64,000 bases of DNA, taken from NCBI GenBank assembly GCA_963807865.1, contig CAWEDK010000027.1, positions 20,218 through 84,217 of the forward strand, in the 5' to 3' direction. Below are positions 7,894-15,410 of this stretch, in pieces. The notes below the pieces were generated by a model. The model was given only the letters and a program-made list of their open reading frames with translations. It was not told where the DNA came from and did not search any database. The first letter of the stretch is position 1. Each line of letters begins with the position of its first letter. Source of the DNA: VAZQ01 sp963807865. GTDB taxonomy: Bacteria > Pseudomonadota > Alphaproteobacteria > Rhizobiales > Xanthobacteraceae. A program made the translations under genes and the position numbers.

Positions 7894-8661
7894 TTGGCAC
7901 CAAACCCGCAGACGCTGCAGCGCTACGCGCTCGCGGTCGTGAGCCATCTGGCGCTGATCGTGGCCTGGTACCTGTTCGTGCGGTTCGGCGAGGTGCCGAA
8001 GTTCGTGATGCCGTCGCCCTACGACACGTTCCACGCGCTGTTCGTCCCGAACTACCGGTGGGGGGAGAATATCGCCATCACCACGGTCGAGATATTCGGC
8101 GGCTATATCCTGGCGGTGGTGATCGGTATCGGCATCGCGCTGCTGTTCTCCTGGTTCAGCCGGCTCGAAATGGCCGTGATGCCGCTGCTGGTCAGCCTCA
8201 ACATGATCCCGAAGGTCGCGCTCGGCCCGTTGATCATCGTCTGGTTCAGCTACGGCATCAAACCCAACATCCTGATGGCGTTCGCGATCTGCTTCTTTCC
8301 GATCGTGCTGACCACGGCGCGCGGCCTGCGCGAGGTCGAGCCGGACCTGCTCGATCTGGTGCGCTCCCTCAAGGGCTCGCGCTGGCAGCTGTTCATGAAA
8401 ATTCAGCTCCCGGGCGCGCTGCCGTTCATCTTTTCCGGCATGAAGGTCGCCGCCATCCTGGCGGTCGCCGGCGCCATCGTCGGCGAGTTCCTGGGCTCCG
8501 ACCGCGGCCTCGGCTACCTGATGCTGCAGGTGCAGGTGACGCTCGATACCGCCGCGATGTTCATGGCGGTGATCCTGATCACGCTGATCGGCATGGTGCT
8601 GTACGGGCTGGTGCTCGGCCTGGAACGCCTGCTGGTCGTGCGTGACGCGCGGGTATCCTAG
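7894..8661 (+). CDS. ABC transporter permease (SsuC/TauC/NrtB type)
   Basis: Inner-membrane permease, 255 residues with about six membrane helices (first at residues 12-32, VSHLALIVAWYLFV). The EAA-type cytoplasmic loop that contacts the ATPase lies around LLDLVRSLKGSRWQLFMKIQLPGALPF, seen at about residues 150-176. The start is uncertain: a GTG at 7885 has no spacing from the GGGAG at 7881-7885, whereas the TTG at 7894 has that site 8 bases upstream, so TTG is preferred. It pairs with the ATPase 9 bases downstream and with the divergent NMT1-type binding protein. Substrate unknown. Confidence 0.88.
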   Translation: MAPNPQTLQRYALAVVSHLALIVAWYLFVRFGEVPKFVMPSPYDTFHALFVPNYRWGENIAITTVEIFGGYILAVVIGIGIALLFSWFSRLEMAVMPLLVSLNMIPKVALGPLIIVWFSYGIKPNILMAFAICFFPIVLTTARGLREVEPDLLDLVRSLKGSRWQLFMKIQLPGALPFIFSGMKVAAILAVAGAIVGEFLGSDRGLGYLMLQVQVTLDTAAMFMAVILITLIGMVLYGLVLGLERLLVVRDARVS

Positions 8662-8670
8662 ACGCACAGC

Positions 8671-9435
8671 ATGGGCACTCCGTTCATCCATCTCGCCGGC
8701 GTCCAGAAGACCTACCGCACCCGCGGCGAGCCGTTTCTCGCGATTTCGGAGGCGACGTTCGACGTCGAGGCCGGCGAACTCGTTTCGCTGGTCGGACCGT
8801 CGGGTTGCGGCAAGACGACGCTGCTGAAGATTCTCGCCGGTCTGCATTCCTACGACGCGGGCGAGCTGACCATCGGATCGGCGGGGCAGCCGTTCGATCC
8901 GTCGCGCGACATCGGCATGGTGTTCCAGCAGCCGCTGCTGCTGAAATGGCGGCGGATCATCGACAACGTGCTGTTGCCGGCCGAAATCCTCGGCCTGCCG
9001 ATGACGGCGAGCCGCGCTCGTGCCCGCGATCTGCTCGCGCTCGTCGGCCTCAAGGGCAACGAGGACAAATACCCGTACGAGCTTTCCGGCGGCATGCAGC
9101 AGCGCGCCGCGATTGCGCGTGCGCTGATCCACGATCCCAAGCTGATCCTGATGGACGAGCCGTTCGGCGCGCTCGATGCGCTCACCCGCGAGAAAATGAA
9201 CCTCGAACTGCTGCGCATCTGGCAGGAGGCGAAGAAGACCATCGTGTTCGTGACCCACGGCATCACCGAGGCGGTGTTCCTGGGCACCCGCGTGATCGTG
9301 CTCACCGCAGGCCCGGCCCGAATGGCGGACAACTTCCGGGTGGAGCTGCCGCATCCGCGCACGCTCGACATGAAGACGCAGGAGAAATTCGGCGAGTACA
9401 CCCGCCGCATTTACCGCCTGCTGGGAATGGACTGA
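8671..9435 (+). CDS. ABC transporter ATP-binding protein (SsuB/TauB/NrtD type)
   Basis: Cytoplasmic ATPase, 254 residues. Walker A GPSGCGKTT is at residues 42-50, the Q-loop at VFQQPLLLKW, the signature LSGGMQQR near residue 140, Walker B LILMDEPFGALDALTRE, and the switch His in FVTHGITEAV. All catalytic positions are intact. The gene starts 9 bases after the permease stop with no clear ribosome site, suggesting coupled translation. It powers the same importer as the permease and the divergent binding protein. Confidence 0.92.
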   Translation: MGTPFIHLAGVQKTYRTRGEPFLAISEATFDVEAGELVSLVGPSGCGKTTLLKILAGLHSYDAGELTIGSAGQPFDPSRDIGMVFQQPLLLKWRRIIDNVLLPAEILGLPMTASRARARDLLALVGLKGNEDKYPYELSGGMQQRAAIARALIHDPKLILMDEPFGALDALTREKMNLELLRIWQEAKKTIVFVTHGITEAVFLGTRVIVLTAGPARMADNFRVELPHPRTLDMKTQEKFGEYTRRIYRLLGMD

Positions 9436-9465
9436 TGGGATTGCTCGAACGGCATTCTCGGTCTG

Positions 9466-9570
9466 CTCCCTCTCCCACTTGCGGGGGAGGGGTGTGGGGA
9501 GGGGGTGAGCTTGCGCGAATCTTTGTGTATGCCCCCTCCTTGACCCTCCCCCCGTAAACGGGGGAGGGGA
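9466..9570. repeat. G/C-rich paired inverted repeat, copy 5
   Basis: CCCTCTCCCACTTGCGGGGG and CCCTCCCCCCGTAAACGGGG hairpins flank the inner segment GGAGGGGGTGAGCTTGCGCG, which matches copy 4. It lies inside the presumed operon, between the ATPase and the oxidoreductase. Confidence 0.85.
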
Positions 9571-9605
9571 CACGAGAGACTGCCGGAACTGAAGGATAAA
9601 AAAGC

Positions 9606-10757
9606 ATGGCGCAGCAATGTCTCGGCATCATCATGAACGGCGTCACCGGCCGCATGGGGATGAATCAGCATCTGATCCGGTCGATCGTCGCGATCCGCAA
9701 CGAGGGCGGCGTCGCGCTCAAGAACGGCGACCGGGTGATGCCGGACCCGATCCTGGTCGGGCGCAATGCCGAGAAGCTGGAGCAGCTCGCCAAGGAGCAT
9801 GGGCTCACGCGCTGGACCACCGACCTCAAGGCCGCGCTGAAGAACAAGGACGACACTCTGTTCTTCGACGCCGCCACCACCCAGCTTCGCCATAAGCTGG
9901 TCAAGCAGGCGATCGCCGCCGGCAAGGACATTTATTGCGAGAAGCCGAGCGCCGACAATCTCGCCGACGCGCTCGACCTAGTGCGCACCGCCAACAAGGC
10001 CGGCATCCGGCACGGTGTCGTCCAGGACAAGCTGTTCCTGCCCGGCCTGCTGAAGCTCAAGATGCTGATCGATTCCGGCTTCTTTGGTCGGCTCCTCTCG
10101 GTGCGCGGCGAATTCGGCTACTGGGTGTTCGAGGGCGACATGCAGCCCGCCAACCGCCCGTCCTGGAACTACAAGACGACGGAGGGCGGCGGCATCATTC
10201 TCGACATGCTGTGCCACTGGCGCTACGTGCTCGACAACCTGTTCGGCGAGGTCGAGAGCGTGTCGTGTCTCGGCGCGACCCACATTCCCAAGCGCTGGGA
10301 CGAGAACGACAAGCCCTACAAGGCCGACGCCGACGACGCCGCCTACGCGACCTTCCAGCTTGCCGACGGCGTGATCGCGCACATCAACAGCTCGTGGTGC
10401 ACGCGGGTGCGGCGCGACGATCTCGTCACCTTCGATGTCGACGGCACGCACGGCTCGGCGGTCGCCGGGCTGCAGAAGTGCTGGAGCCAGGCGCGTGTGA
10501 ACACGCCGCGGCCGGTGTGGAACCCAGATATTCCACAGCCGATCAAGTTCTTCGAGACGTGGTCGGAAGTGCCGGGGCTTGGCACCTACGACAACGGCTT
10601 CAAGACGCAGTGGGAGATGTTCATCCGCCATCTTTACGACGGCACACCGTTCAAGTGGACGCTGCTGGAGGGCGCCAAGGGCTTGCAGCTTGTCGAAGCC
10701 GGCCTGCGTAGCTGGAAAGAACGGCGCTGGATCGACATCTCGCCGCTGAAGGTGTGA
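9606..10757 (+). CDS. Gfo/Idh/MocA-family NAD(P)-dependent oxidoreductase
   Basis: Two-domain sugar or polyol dehydrogenase, 383 residues. The N-terminal Rossmann part has an unusual glycine motif, GIIMNGVTGRMGMN, closer to dihydrodipicolinate reductase than to the usual GxGxxG. The family signature DIYCEKPSADNLADALDL carries the conserved Glu-Lys-Pro of the active site, and EGGGIILDMLCHWRYVLD includes the Asp and His positions used in catalysis. A good ribosome site (AAGGA, 9594-9598) precedes the ATG. It is followed by the DUF993 and isomerase genes; this trio probably oxidises, cleaves and rearranges the imported substrate. Confidence 0.88.
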   Translation: MAQQCLGIIMNGVTGRMGMNQHLIRSIVAIRNEGGVALKNGDRVMPDPILVGRNAEKLEQLAKEHGLTRWTTDLKAALKNKDDTLFFDAATTQLRHKLVKQAIAAGKDIYCEKPSADNLADALDLVRTANKAGIRHGVVQDKLFLPGLLKLKMLIDSGFFGRLLSVRGEFGYWVFEGDMQPANRPSWNYKTTEGGGIILDMLCHWRYVLDNLFGEVESVSCLGATHIPKRWDENDKPYKADADDAAYATFQLADGVIAHINSSWCTRVRRDDLVTFDVDGTHGSAVAGLQKCWSQARVNTPRPVWNPDIPQPIKFFETWSEVPGLGTYDNGFKTQWEMFIRHLYDGTPFKWTLLEGAKGLQLVEAGLRSWKERRWIDISPLKV

Positions 10758-10806
10758 GGATGCTTTGAAGGTGTGATGATGCAAACACGCAGGCAGTCTC
10801 TCCTCA

Positions 10807-10925
10807 CCTCCCCCTGGAGGGGGGAGGTCGCCGAGCGTAGCGAGGCGCGTGGGGGTGAACTTCGCGCCGCACCTTCACCCCACCCCGGCGGCCTCGCCGC
10901 CGACCCTCCCCCTCCAGGGGAGGGT
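10807..10925. repeat. G/C-rich paired inverted repeat, copy 6
   Basis: CCTCCCCCTGGAGGGGGGAG on the left and CCCTCCCCCTCCAGGGGAGG on the right, with inner complementary blocks GTGGGGGTGAA / TTCACCCCACC and GGCGGCCTCGCCGCC. It fills the gap between the oxidoreductase and DUF993 genes. Confidence 0.82.
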
Positions 10926-10945
10926 GAAGCCGGAGAGACTTCCTG

Positions 10946-12110
10946 ATGCCCACGCTCAACCTTCCGATCGCCGGTGGCCAAGCTCGCGCCCTACACCACG
11001 AAGCCGCCGCGTGCGCTTCCCGTCGCAAAACCGCCGTTCCACCGCATCGCGTATGCGGCCGCTCATGTGGTGGCCGACCCGCTCGCCGACACCGATCCCT
11101 GGGTCGACACCGCGATCGACTGGGAGCGCACCATCGCGTTCCGCCGGCATCTGTGGGGCCTCGGTCTCGGCGTCGCCGAAGCGATGGATACCGCCCAGCG
11201 CGGCATGGGCATGGACTGGCCGAAGTCGCTCGAACTGATCCGACGCAGCATCGAGGCCTCGAAAGACTTTCCCGGCGCGCTGCTCGGCTCGGGCGCCGGC
11301 ACCGATCACCTCGAACCGTCGGCGAGCGTGACCATCGACGATGTCATCCGCGCCTACGAGGAGCAGTGTACGGCGATCGAAAAGCTCGGCGGCCGCATCG
11401 TGCTGATGGCGAGCCGCGCGCTGGTCAAGGCGGCGCGTTCGCCCGACGACTACGCCAGGGTTTACGGCCGCATCCTCGGCCAGGTGAAAGAGCCGGTGAT
11501 CATCCACTGGCTCGGCGAAATGTTCGACCCCGCGCTCGCCGGCTACTGGGGCTATGCGGACCATCATGCCGCGATGGCGGTCGCGCTCGACGTGGTGGCG
11601 GACAATGCTGCCAAGGTCGACGGCGTGAAGATTTCGCTGCTCGACAAGGACAAGGAAATCGTCATGCGCCGCCGGCTGGCGCAGGGCGTGCGCATGTATA
11701 CCGGCGACGATTTCAACTACGCCGAACTGATTGCCGGCGACGACAAGGGCTACTCGGACGCGCTGCTCGGCATCTTCGACGTGATCGCGCCGGCCGCCGC
11801 GGCCGCGCTCGGCGCGCTCACGCGCGGCGAGACGCAGACCTTCCACGACATCCTGGCGCCGACCGTTCCGCTGTCGCGCCACATCTTCAAGGCGCCGACC
11901 CGCTTCTACAAGACCGGCGTTGTGTTCATGGCGTATCTCAACGGTCTGCAGGACCACTTCACCATGGTGGGCGGCCAGGAGAGCACGCGCTCGACGCTGC
12001 ATCTCGCCGAACTGTTTCGTCTGGCGGACGCCGCCGGGCTGCTTTCCGATCCGGATCGCGCCGCCACCCGCATGCGCGCCGTCATGGCAACCCGCGGCGT
12101 CGCGGCGTGA
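10946..12110 (+). CDS. DUF993 / dihydrodipicolinate synthase-like protein (one frameshift)
   Basis: TIM-barrel family protein related to DHDPS, 387 residues after correction. The ATG at 10946 has GGAGAG upstream and encodes MPTLNLPIAGG; the reading frame then shifts near 10976-10981, where GGCCAAG would read in frame as GGCAAG (one extra C), and continues KLAPYTTKPPRALP to the stop. A shorter alternative starts at 10974 in the second frame. Conserved-looking blocks include GLGLGVAEAMDTAQRGMG, GRIVLMASRALVKAA and EPVIIHWLGEMFDP. With the neighbouring oxidoreductase and isomerase it forms a trio I recall from rhizobial sugar-type catabolic loci; the reaction has not been assigned to my knowledge. 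The frameshift is more likely a sequence error. Confidence 0.8.
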
Positions 12111-12162
12111 TGGACAAGTCTACGAAACACGTTTGATGTTCGACACACCGGCGGTTCGGTTC

Positions 12163-12312
12163 CCCTCCCCCCGCCATAGTGCGTCGAAGACGCGCGTAAA
12201 CGCGCTTATGGCGGTGGGGAGGGGTCAGGGGTGGGGGGCTTTCTTTTTGGCGAAGCGCCCCCCACCCCAGCCCTCCCCACCACTCCGCTTCGCTACGTGG
12301 GGGGAGGGGGCG
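12163..12312. repeat. G/C-rich paired inverted repeat, copy 7
   Basis: Left hairpin CCCCTCCCCCCGCCATAGTG...TATGGCGGTGGGGAGGGG, with an inner CGAAGACGCGCGTAAACGCG core; right hairpin CCCTCCCCACCACTCCGCTT...ACGTGGGGGGAGGGGG. The two halves are linked by GGGGTGGGGGGC / GCCCCCCACCCC, which pair with each other. Largest copy of the family in this window. Confidence 0.82.
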
Positions 12313-12351
12313 GAGAGAGCGCGTCGCGGGAATAGAGTGAGTGCATAGATC

Positions 12352-13182
12352 ATGCGTGATCTCTCAAACGACCGGTCGTGGCTGTCGATCAACTCGACGA
12401 CCGTGAAGGCGTGGTCGCTCGAGCAACTGGTCGAGGGTTGTGCGCGGGCCGGCATCACGGCGATCTCGCCGTGGCGCGACATCATCCAGGCCTGCGGTCC
12501 CGAGCGCGCCGGCGCGCTCATCCGCGCGCAGGGCCTGACGGTGACCGGGCACTGTCGCGGCGGCATGTTTCCCGCAGCCGACGAAGCCGGCCGCCGCGCG
12601 GCGCTCGACGACAACCGCCGCGCCGTCGACGAGGCCGCCGCCATCGGCGCGCAATGTCTCGTTATGGTGGTCGGCGGCTTGCCGAAGGGATCACGCGATC
12701 TGGCGGATGCACGCCGCCAGGTGCACGACGGCATCGCGGCACTGCTGCCGTACGCGCGGCAGGCCGGCATCCCGCTGGCGATCGAACCGCTGCATCCGAT
12801 GTTCGCGGCCGACCGCGCCTGCGTGAATACGCTCGGTCAGGCGCTCGACCTGTGCGACCAACTGGGCGAGGGCACGGGCGTCGCGGTCGACGTCTATCAT
12901 GTCTGGTGGGACCCCGATCTCACTCGGCAGATCGCCCGCGCCGGCCGGCGTATCCTGGCCTATCACGTCAACGACTGGCTGGTGCCGACGACCGACCTGC
13001 TGCTCGACCGCGGCATGATGGGCGATGGCGTCATCGACCTGCGTGCGGTCCGCGCACAGGTCGAGGCCGCGGGCTATCGCGGTCACTGCGAGGTGGAGAT
13101 TCTGTCAGCGAATAATTGGTGGCAGCGCGACCCCGACGAGGTGCTGCGCGTCTGCATCGAGCGCCACCAGACGGTCGTGTGA
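12352..13182 (+). CDS. sugar phosphate isomerase/epimerase (xylose-isomerase-like TIM barrel)
   Basis: AP endonuclease 2 / IolE-type TIM barrel, 276 residues. The metal-binding set is visible in order: Glu in LAIEPLHP, Asp and His in VAVDVYHVWWDP, His in AYHVNDW, and Glu in CEVEILS. This family isomerises or epimerises sugars and inositol-like 2-keto compounds. It is the last gene of the catabolic locus and is followed by a hairpin. No good ribosome site is seen before the ATG. Substrate unknown. Confidence 0.87.
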   Translation: MRDLSNDRSWLSINSTTVKAWSLEQLVEGCARAGITAISPWRDIIQACGPERAGALIRAQGLTVTGHCRGGMFPAADEAGRRAALDDNRRAVDEAAAIGAQCLVMVVGGLPKGSRDLADARRQVHDGIAALLPYARQAGIPLAIEPLHPMFAADRACVNTLGQALDLCDQLGEGTGVAVDVYHVWWDPDLTRQIARAGRRILAYHVNDWLVPTTDLLLDRGMMGDGVIDLRAVRAQVEAAGYRGHCEVEILSANNWWQRDPDEVLRVCIERHQTVV

Positions 13183-13189
13183 CCACAAT

Positions 13190-13211
13190 CGCGCCCGCAG
13201 GTGCGGGCGCG
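13190..13211 (+). terminator. hairpin after the catabolic locus
   Basis: CGCGCCCGC-AGGT-GCGGGCGCG is a perfect 9-bp stem beginning 8 bases after the isomerase stop. Only a short GTTCGG follows, with no T-run, so it is a weak intrinsic terminator or a transcript-end stabiliser. Confidence 0.5.
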
Positions 13212-13244
13212 TTCGGCGTTCAGGCAGATGATTGAGCGGTGAAA

Positions 13245-13261
13245 GGCGCCCCGGCGGCGCC
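13245..13261 (-). terminator. terminator of the nrt operon
   Basis: Read on the minus strand, GGCGCC-GCCGG-GGCGCC followed by TTTCACC lies 17 bases after the stop of the small gene at 13278. It is short but correctly placed for ending nrtABD and the small gene, facing the convergent catabolic locus. Confidence 0.5.
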
Positions 13262-13277
13262 CTTCGGTCTCGAACGA

Positions 13278-13493
13278 TCAGACCTTTTCGAGCGGCTTCA
13301 GCGTCCAATCTTCGCCGGCGTCGGACTTTCGTGCGCCGATGCTGACAAGCAACCGTTCGGTCGTCGGGCGGTCGGCCGCGATGCCCTTTTCGAGTTGCCC
13401 CATCGACCGGTACCCCCGCGCGGAACGCGGATCGAGCAGCATTTCGCGGAGTTTTCTCTTCTGGCTCCATTCGCGGATCTGCGTCAAGAACAT
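13278..13493 (-). CDS. conserved small protein at the end of the nrt operon, unknown function
   Basis: 71 residues, charged and apparently soluble: MFLTQIREWSQKRKLREMLL at the start and ATERLLVSIGARK-like sequence (TTERLLVSIGARKSDAGEDW) near the end. An excellent GGGAGGA site lies 8 bases before the ATG. It follows nrtD by 150 bases on the same strand, before the putative terminator, so it is probably co-transcribed with the nitrate transporter. I recall similar small proteins in Rhodopseudomonas/Bradyrhizobium genomes but know no function. No membrane segment, no Cys pair, no recognisable domain. Confidence 0.65.
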   Translation of the reverse strand: MFLTQIREWSQKRKLREMLLDPRSARGYRSMGQLEKGIAADRPTTERLLVSIGARKSDAGEDWTLKPLEKV

Positions 13494-13643
13494 CAGTACA
13501 TCCTCCCAATGGTTGCACTGACAGCCTAGACGAGCCCGCGCACGGGTGCATGCGGCAATTTGCCTGCCATTATTAATTATTAGTCATGATTTCCCTTGCC
13601 GGCGAATGCGCACCGTGCAAGGCGCCGGGGCGCGCCGAGCGCG

Positions 13644-14438
13644 TCAGGCGGCTTCGATGAAGCGGTGGCGCTCGTAGAGGAATTCGAGCACGCGCTGCCG
13701 GCACTTTAGGTAGACCGAGTTCGATGCAAGCTCGAGACGGCGGCGCGGACGCGCCAGCGGCACTTCGAGGACTTCGCCGATCTTCGCCGCCGGGCCATTG
13801 GTCATCATCACGATGCGATCCGACAACAGCACCGCCTCGTCGACGTCGTGCGTGATCATCAGCACGGTGTTGCCGAGCTTGGCGTGGATCGCCATCACTG
13901 AGTCCTGCAGGTGCGCGCGGGTGAGCGCATCGAGCGCGCCGAACGGCTCGTCGAGCAGCAGCACCTTCGGCTCCATGGCAAGCGCGCGGGCCAGGCCGAC
14001 GCGCTGCTTCATGCCGCCGGAGATTTCGGCCGGCCGCTTGTCCTTCGCATGCGCCATCTGCACGAGATCGAGATTGTGCATCGTCCAGGCGTCGCGCTCG
14101 GCGCGCGATTTCTTTCCGGAGAACACCTTGTCGACCGCGAGCTTGACGTTGTCGTAGACGGTGAGCCACGGCAGCAGCGAGTGGTTCTGGAACACGACCG
14201 CGCGATCGGGGCCGGGATCGTTGACCTCGCGATCCTCCAGCAGCACGCAGCCGACCGTCGCCGGCACCAGCCCGGCGACGATGTTCAGCAGAGTCGACTT
14301 TCCGCAGCCGGAGTGGCCGATGATCGAGACGTACTCGCCCTGATCGATCGACAGCGTGACATCCTGGAGAACAACAGTCTCCTGATTGCCGCGCGTAAAG
14401 GTCTTGGAGATGTGGTCGATCTTCAGATAATTCTTCAT
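13644..14438 (-). CDS. nrtD: nitrate ABC transporter ATP-binding protein
   Basis: ATPase of the NrtABCD/NasFED importer, 264 residues. Walker A GHSGCGKSTLL is near residue 42, Q-loop VFQNHSLLPWLTV, signature ISGGMKQRVGLARAL, Walker B VLLLDEPFGALDALTRA and switch His LMITHDVDEAV. The sequence around the Q-loop (DNVKLAVDKVF) is typical of NrtD. Start ATG at 14438 has AGGGGA upstream, 11 bases after nrtB. It couples ATP hydrolysis to nitrate uptake through NrtB. No NrtC fusion domain is present. Confidence 0.92.
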   Translation of the reverse strand: MKNYLKIDHISKTFTRGNQETVVLQDVTLSIDQGEYVSIIGHSGCGKSTLLNIVAGLVPATVGCVLLEDREVNDPGPDRAVVFQNHSLLPWLTVYDNVKLAVDKVFSGKKSRAERDAWTMHNLDLVQMAHAKDKRPAEISGGMKQRVGLARALAMEPKVLLLDEPFGALDALTRAHLQDSVMAIHAKLGNTVLMITHDVDEAVLLSDRIVMMTNGPAAKIGEVLEVPLARPRRRLELASNSVYLKCRQRVLEFLYERHRFIEAA

Positions 14439-14449
14439 CGCCTATCCCC

Positions 14450-15349
14450 TCAGTTGGACGCCGTACCGCGGGTGACGACGGTGGCGAGCGCGGCGATTAG
14501 CCGGTCGAGCAAGAAACCGACGCCGCCGATATAGGCCAACGCGACCACGATGTCGGAGAGGCGCGAGGAATTCCACGCGTCCCAGATGAAGAAGCCGATG
14601 CCAACCCCGCCGGTGAGCATCTCGGCCGCGACGATCGCGAGCCATGACAGGCCGATGCCGATACGCAGGCCGGTGAAGATGTAGGGCGCCGCCGACGGGA
14701 TCATGATCTTGTAGAAGAACTCAAGGTGATTGAGCCGCAGCACCGCCGCGACGTTGCGATAGTCCTGCGGGATGTTACGGATGCCGACCGCGGTGTTGAT
14801 GATGATCGGCCATACCGCGGTAATGAAGATCACGAAGATCGCGGACGGCTGGCTGTCGCGGAACGCGGCGAGCGAGATCGGCAGCCAGGCGAGCGGCGAG
14901 ATCGTGCGCAGCACCTGGAAGATCGGATCAAGCCCGCGCATCGCCCAGACCGACTGCCCGATGATGGCGCCGAGCAGAATGCCGAACAGGCCGGCGAGGC
15001 CGTAGCCAACCGCAACTCGCTGCAGCGAGACCAGCACGCGCCAGCCGAGCCCGATGTCCTGCGGACCGGCGACGAAGAACGGATCGACGATGAGGTCGTG
15101 GGCTTCGGTCCAGATTTTCGACGGCGAGGGCAGCGTCGCGCCGGGCTTCATGCAGAGGATCTGCCAGACCGTCAGGAGCAGCGCGAGCATGACCAGCGGC
15201 GGAACCACGCGCGCCGCGATCGCCCAAAGCAGCGGCCGGAGCTTCGTCTTGACGAAGCTCGGCCGCGAGACCTTGAGCGGCAGCACAGCCGCCGCCTGTG
15301 CGGGCGGCAGCGTCACGCCGGCCTCGGTCTTGAGGAGTGGCATATTCAT
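14450..15349 (-). CDS. nrtB: nitrate ABC transporter permease
   Basis: Inner-membrane subunit, 299 residues with about six helices, the first at residues 41-62 (AIAARVVPPLVMLALLLTVW). Typical NrtB stretches include LRTISPLAWLPISLAAF and VGIRNIPQDYRNVA, the EAA-like loop LNHLEFFYKIMIPSAAPYIF, and LSWLAIVAAEMLTGGVGIGF. A GGAGA ribosome site precedes the ATG at 15349. Middle gene of nrtA-nrtB-nrtD; 61 bases separate it from nrtA. Confidence 0.92.
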   Translation of the reverse strand: MNMPLLKTEAGVTLPPAQAAAVLPLKVSRPSFVKTKLRPLLWAIAARVVPPLVMLALLLTVWQILCMKPGATLPSPSKIWTEAHDLIVDPFFVAGPQDIGLGWRVLVSLQRVAVGYGLAGLFGILLGAIIGQSVWAMRGLDPIFQVLRTISPLAWLPISLAAFRDSQPSAIFVIFITAVWPIIINTAVGIRNIPQDYRNVAAVLRLNHLEFFYKIMIPSAAPYIFTGLRIGIGLSWLAIVAAEMLTGGVGIGFFIWDAWNSSRLSDIVVALAYIGGVGFLLDRLIAALATVVTRGTASN

Positions 15350-15410
15350 TCACAGTCTCCGTCAGCGACTGAACGAGGCCGTGTAACGGCAGCCTCGCGG
15401 CGCCCGCTCA

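Noticed and set aside
7786..9573. 595-codon minus-strand frame opposite the permease and ATPase
   Set aside because: No domain, biased His/Arg/Asp composition, and ends inside repeats; the plus-strand ABC genes explain the sequence.
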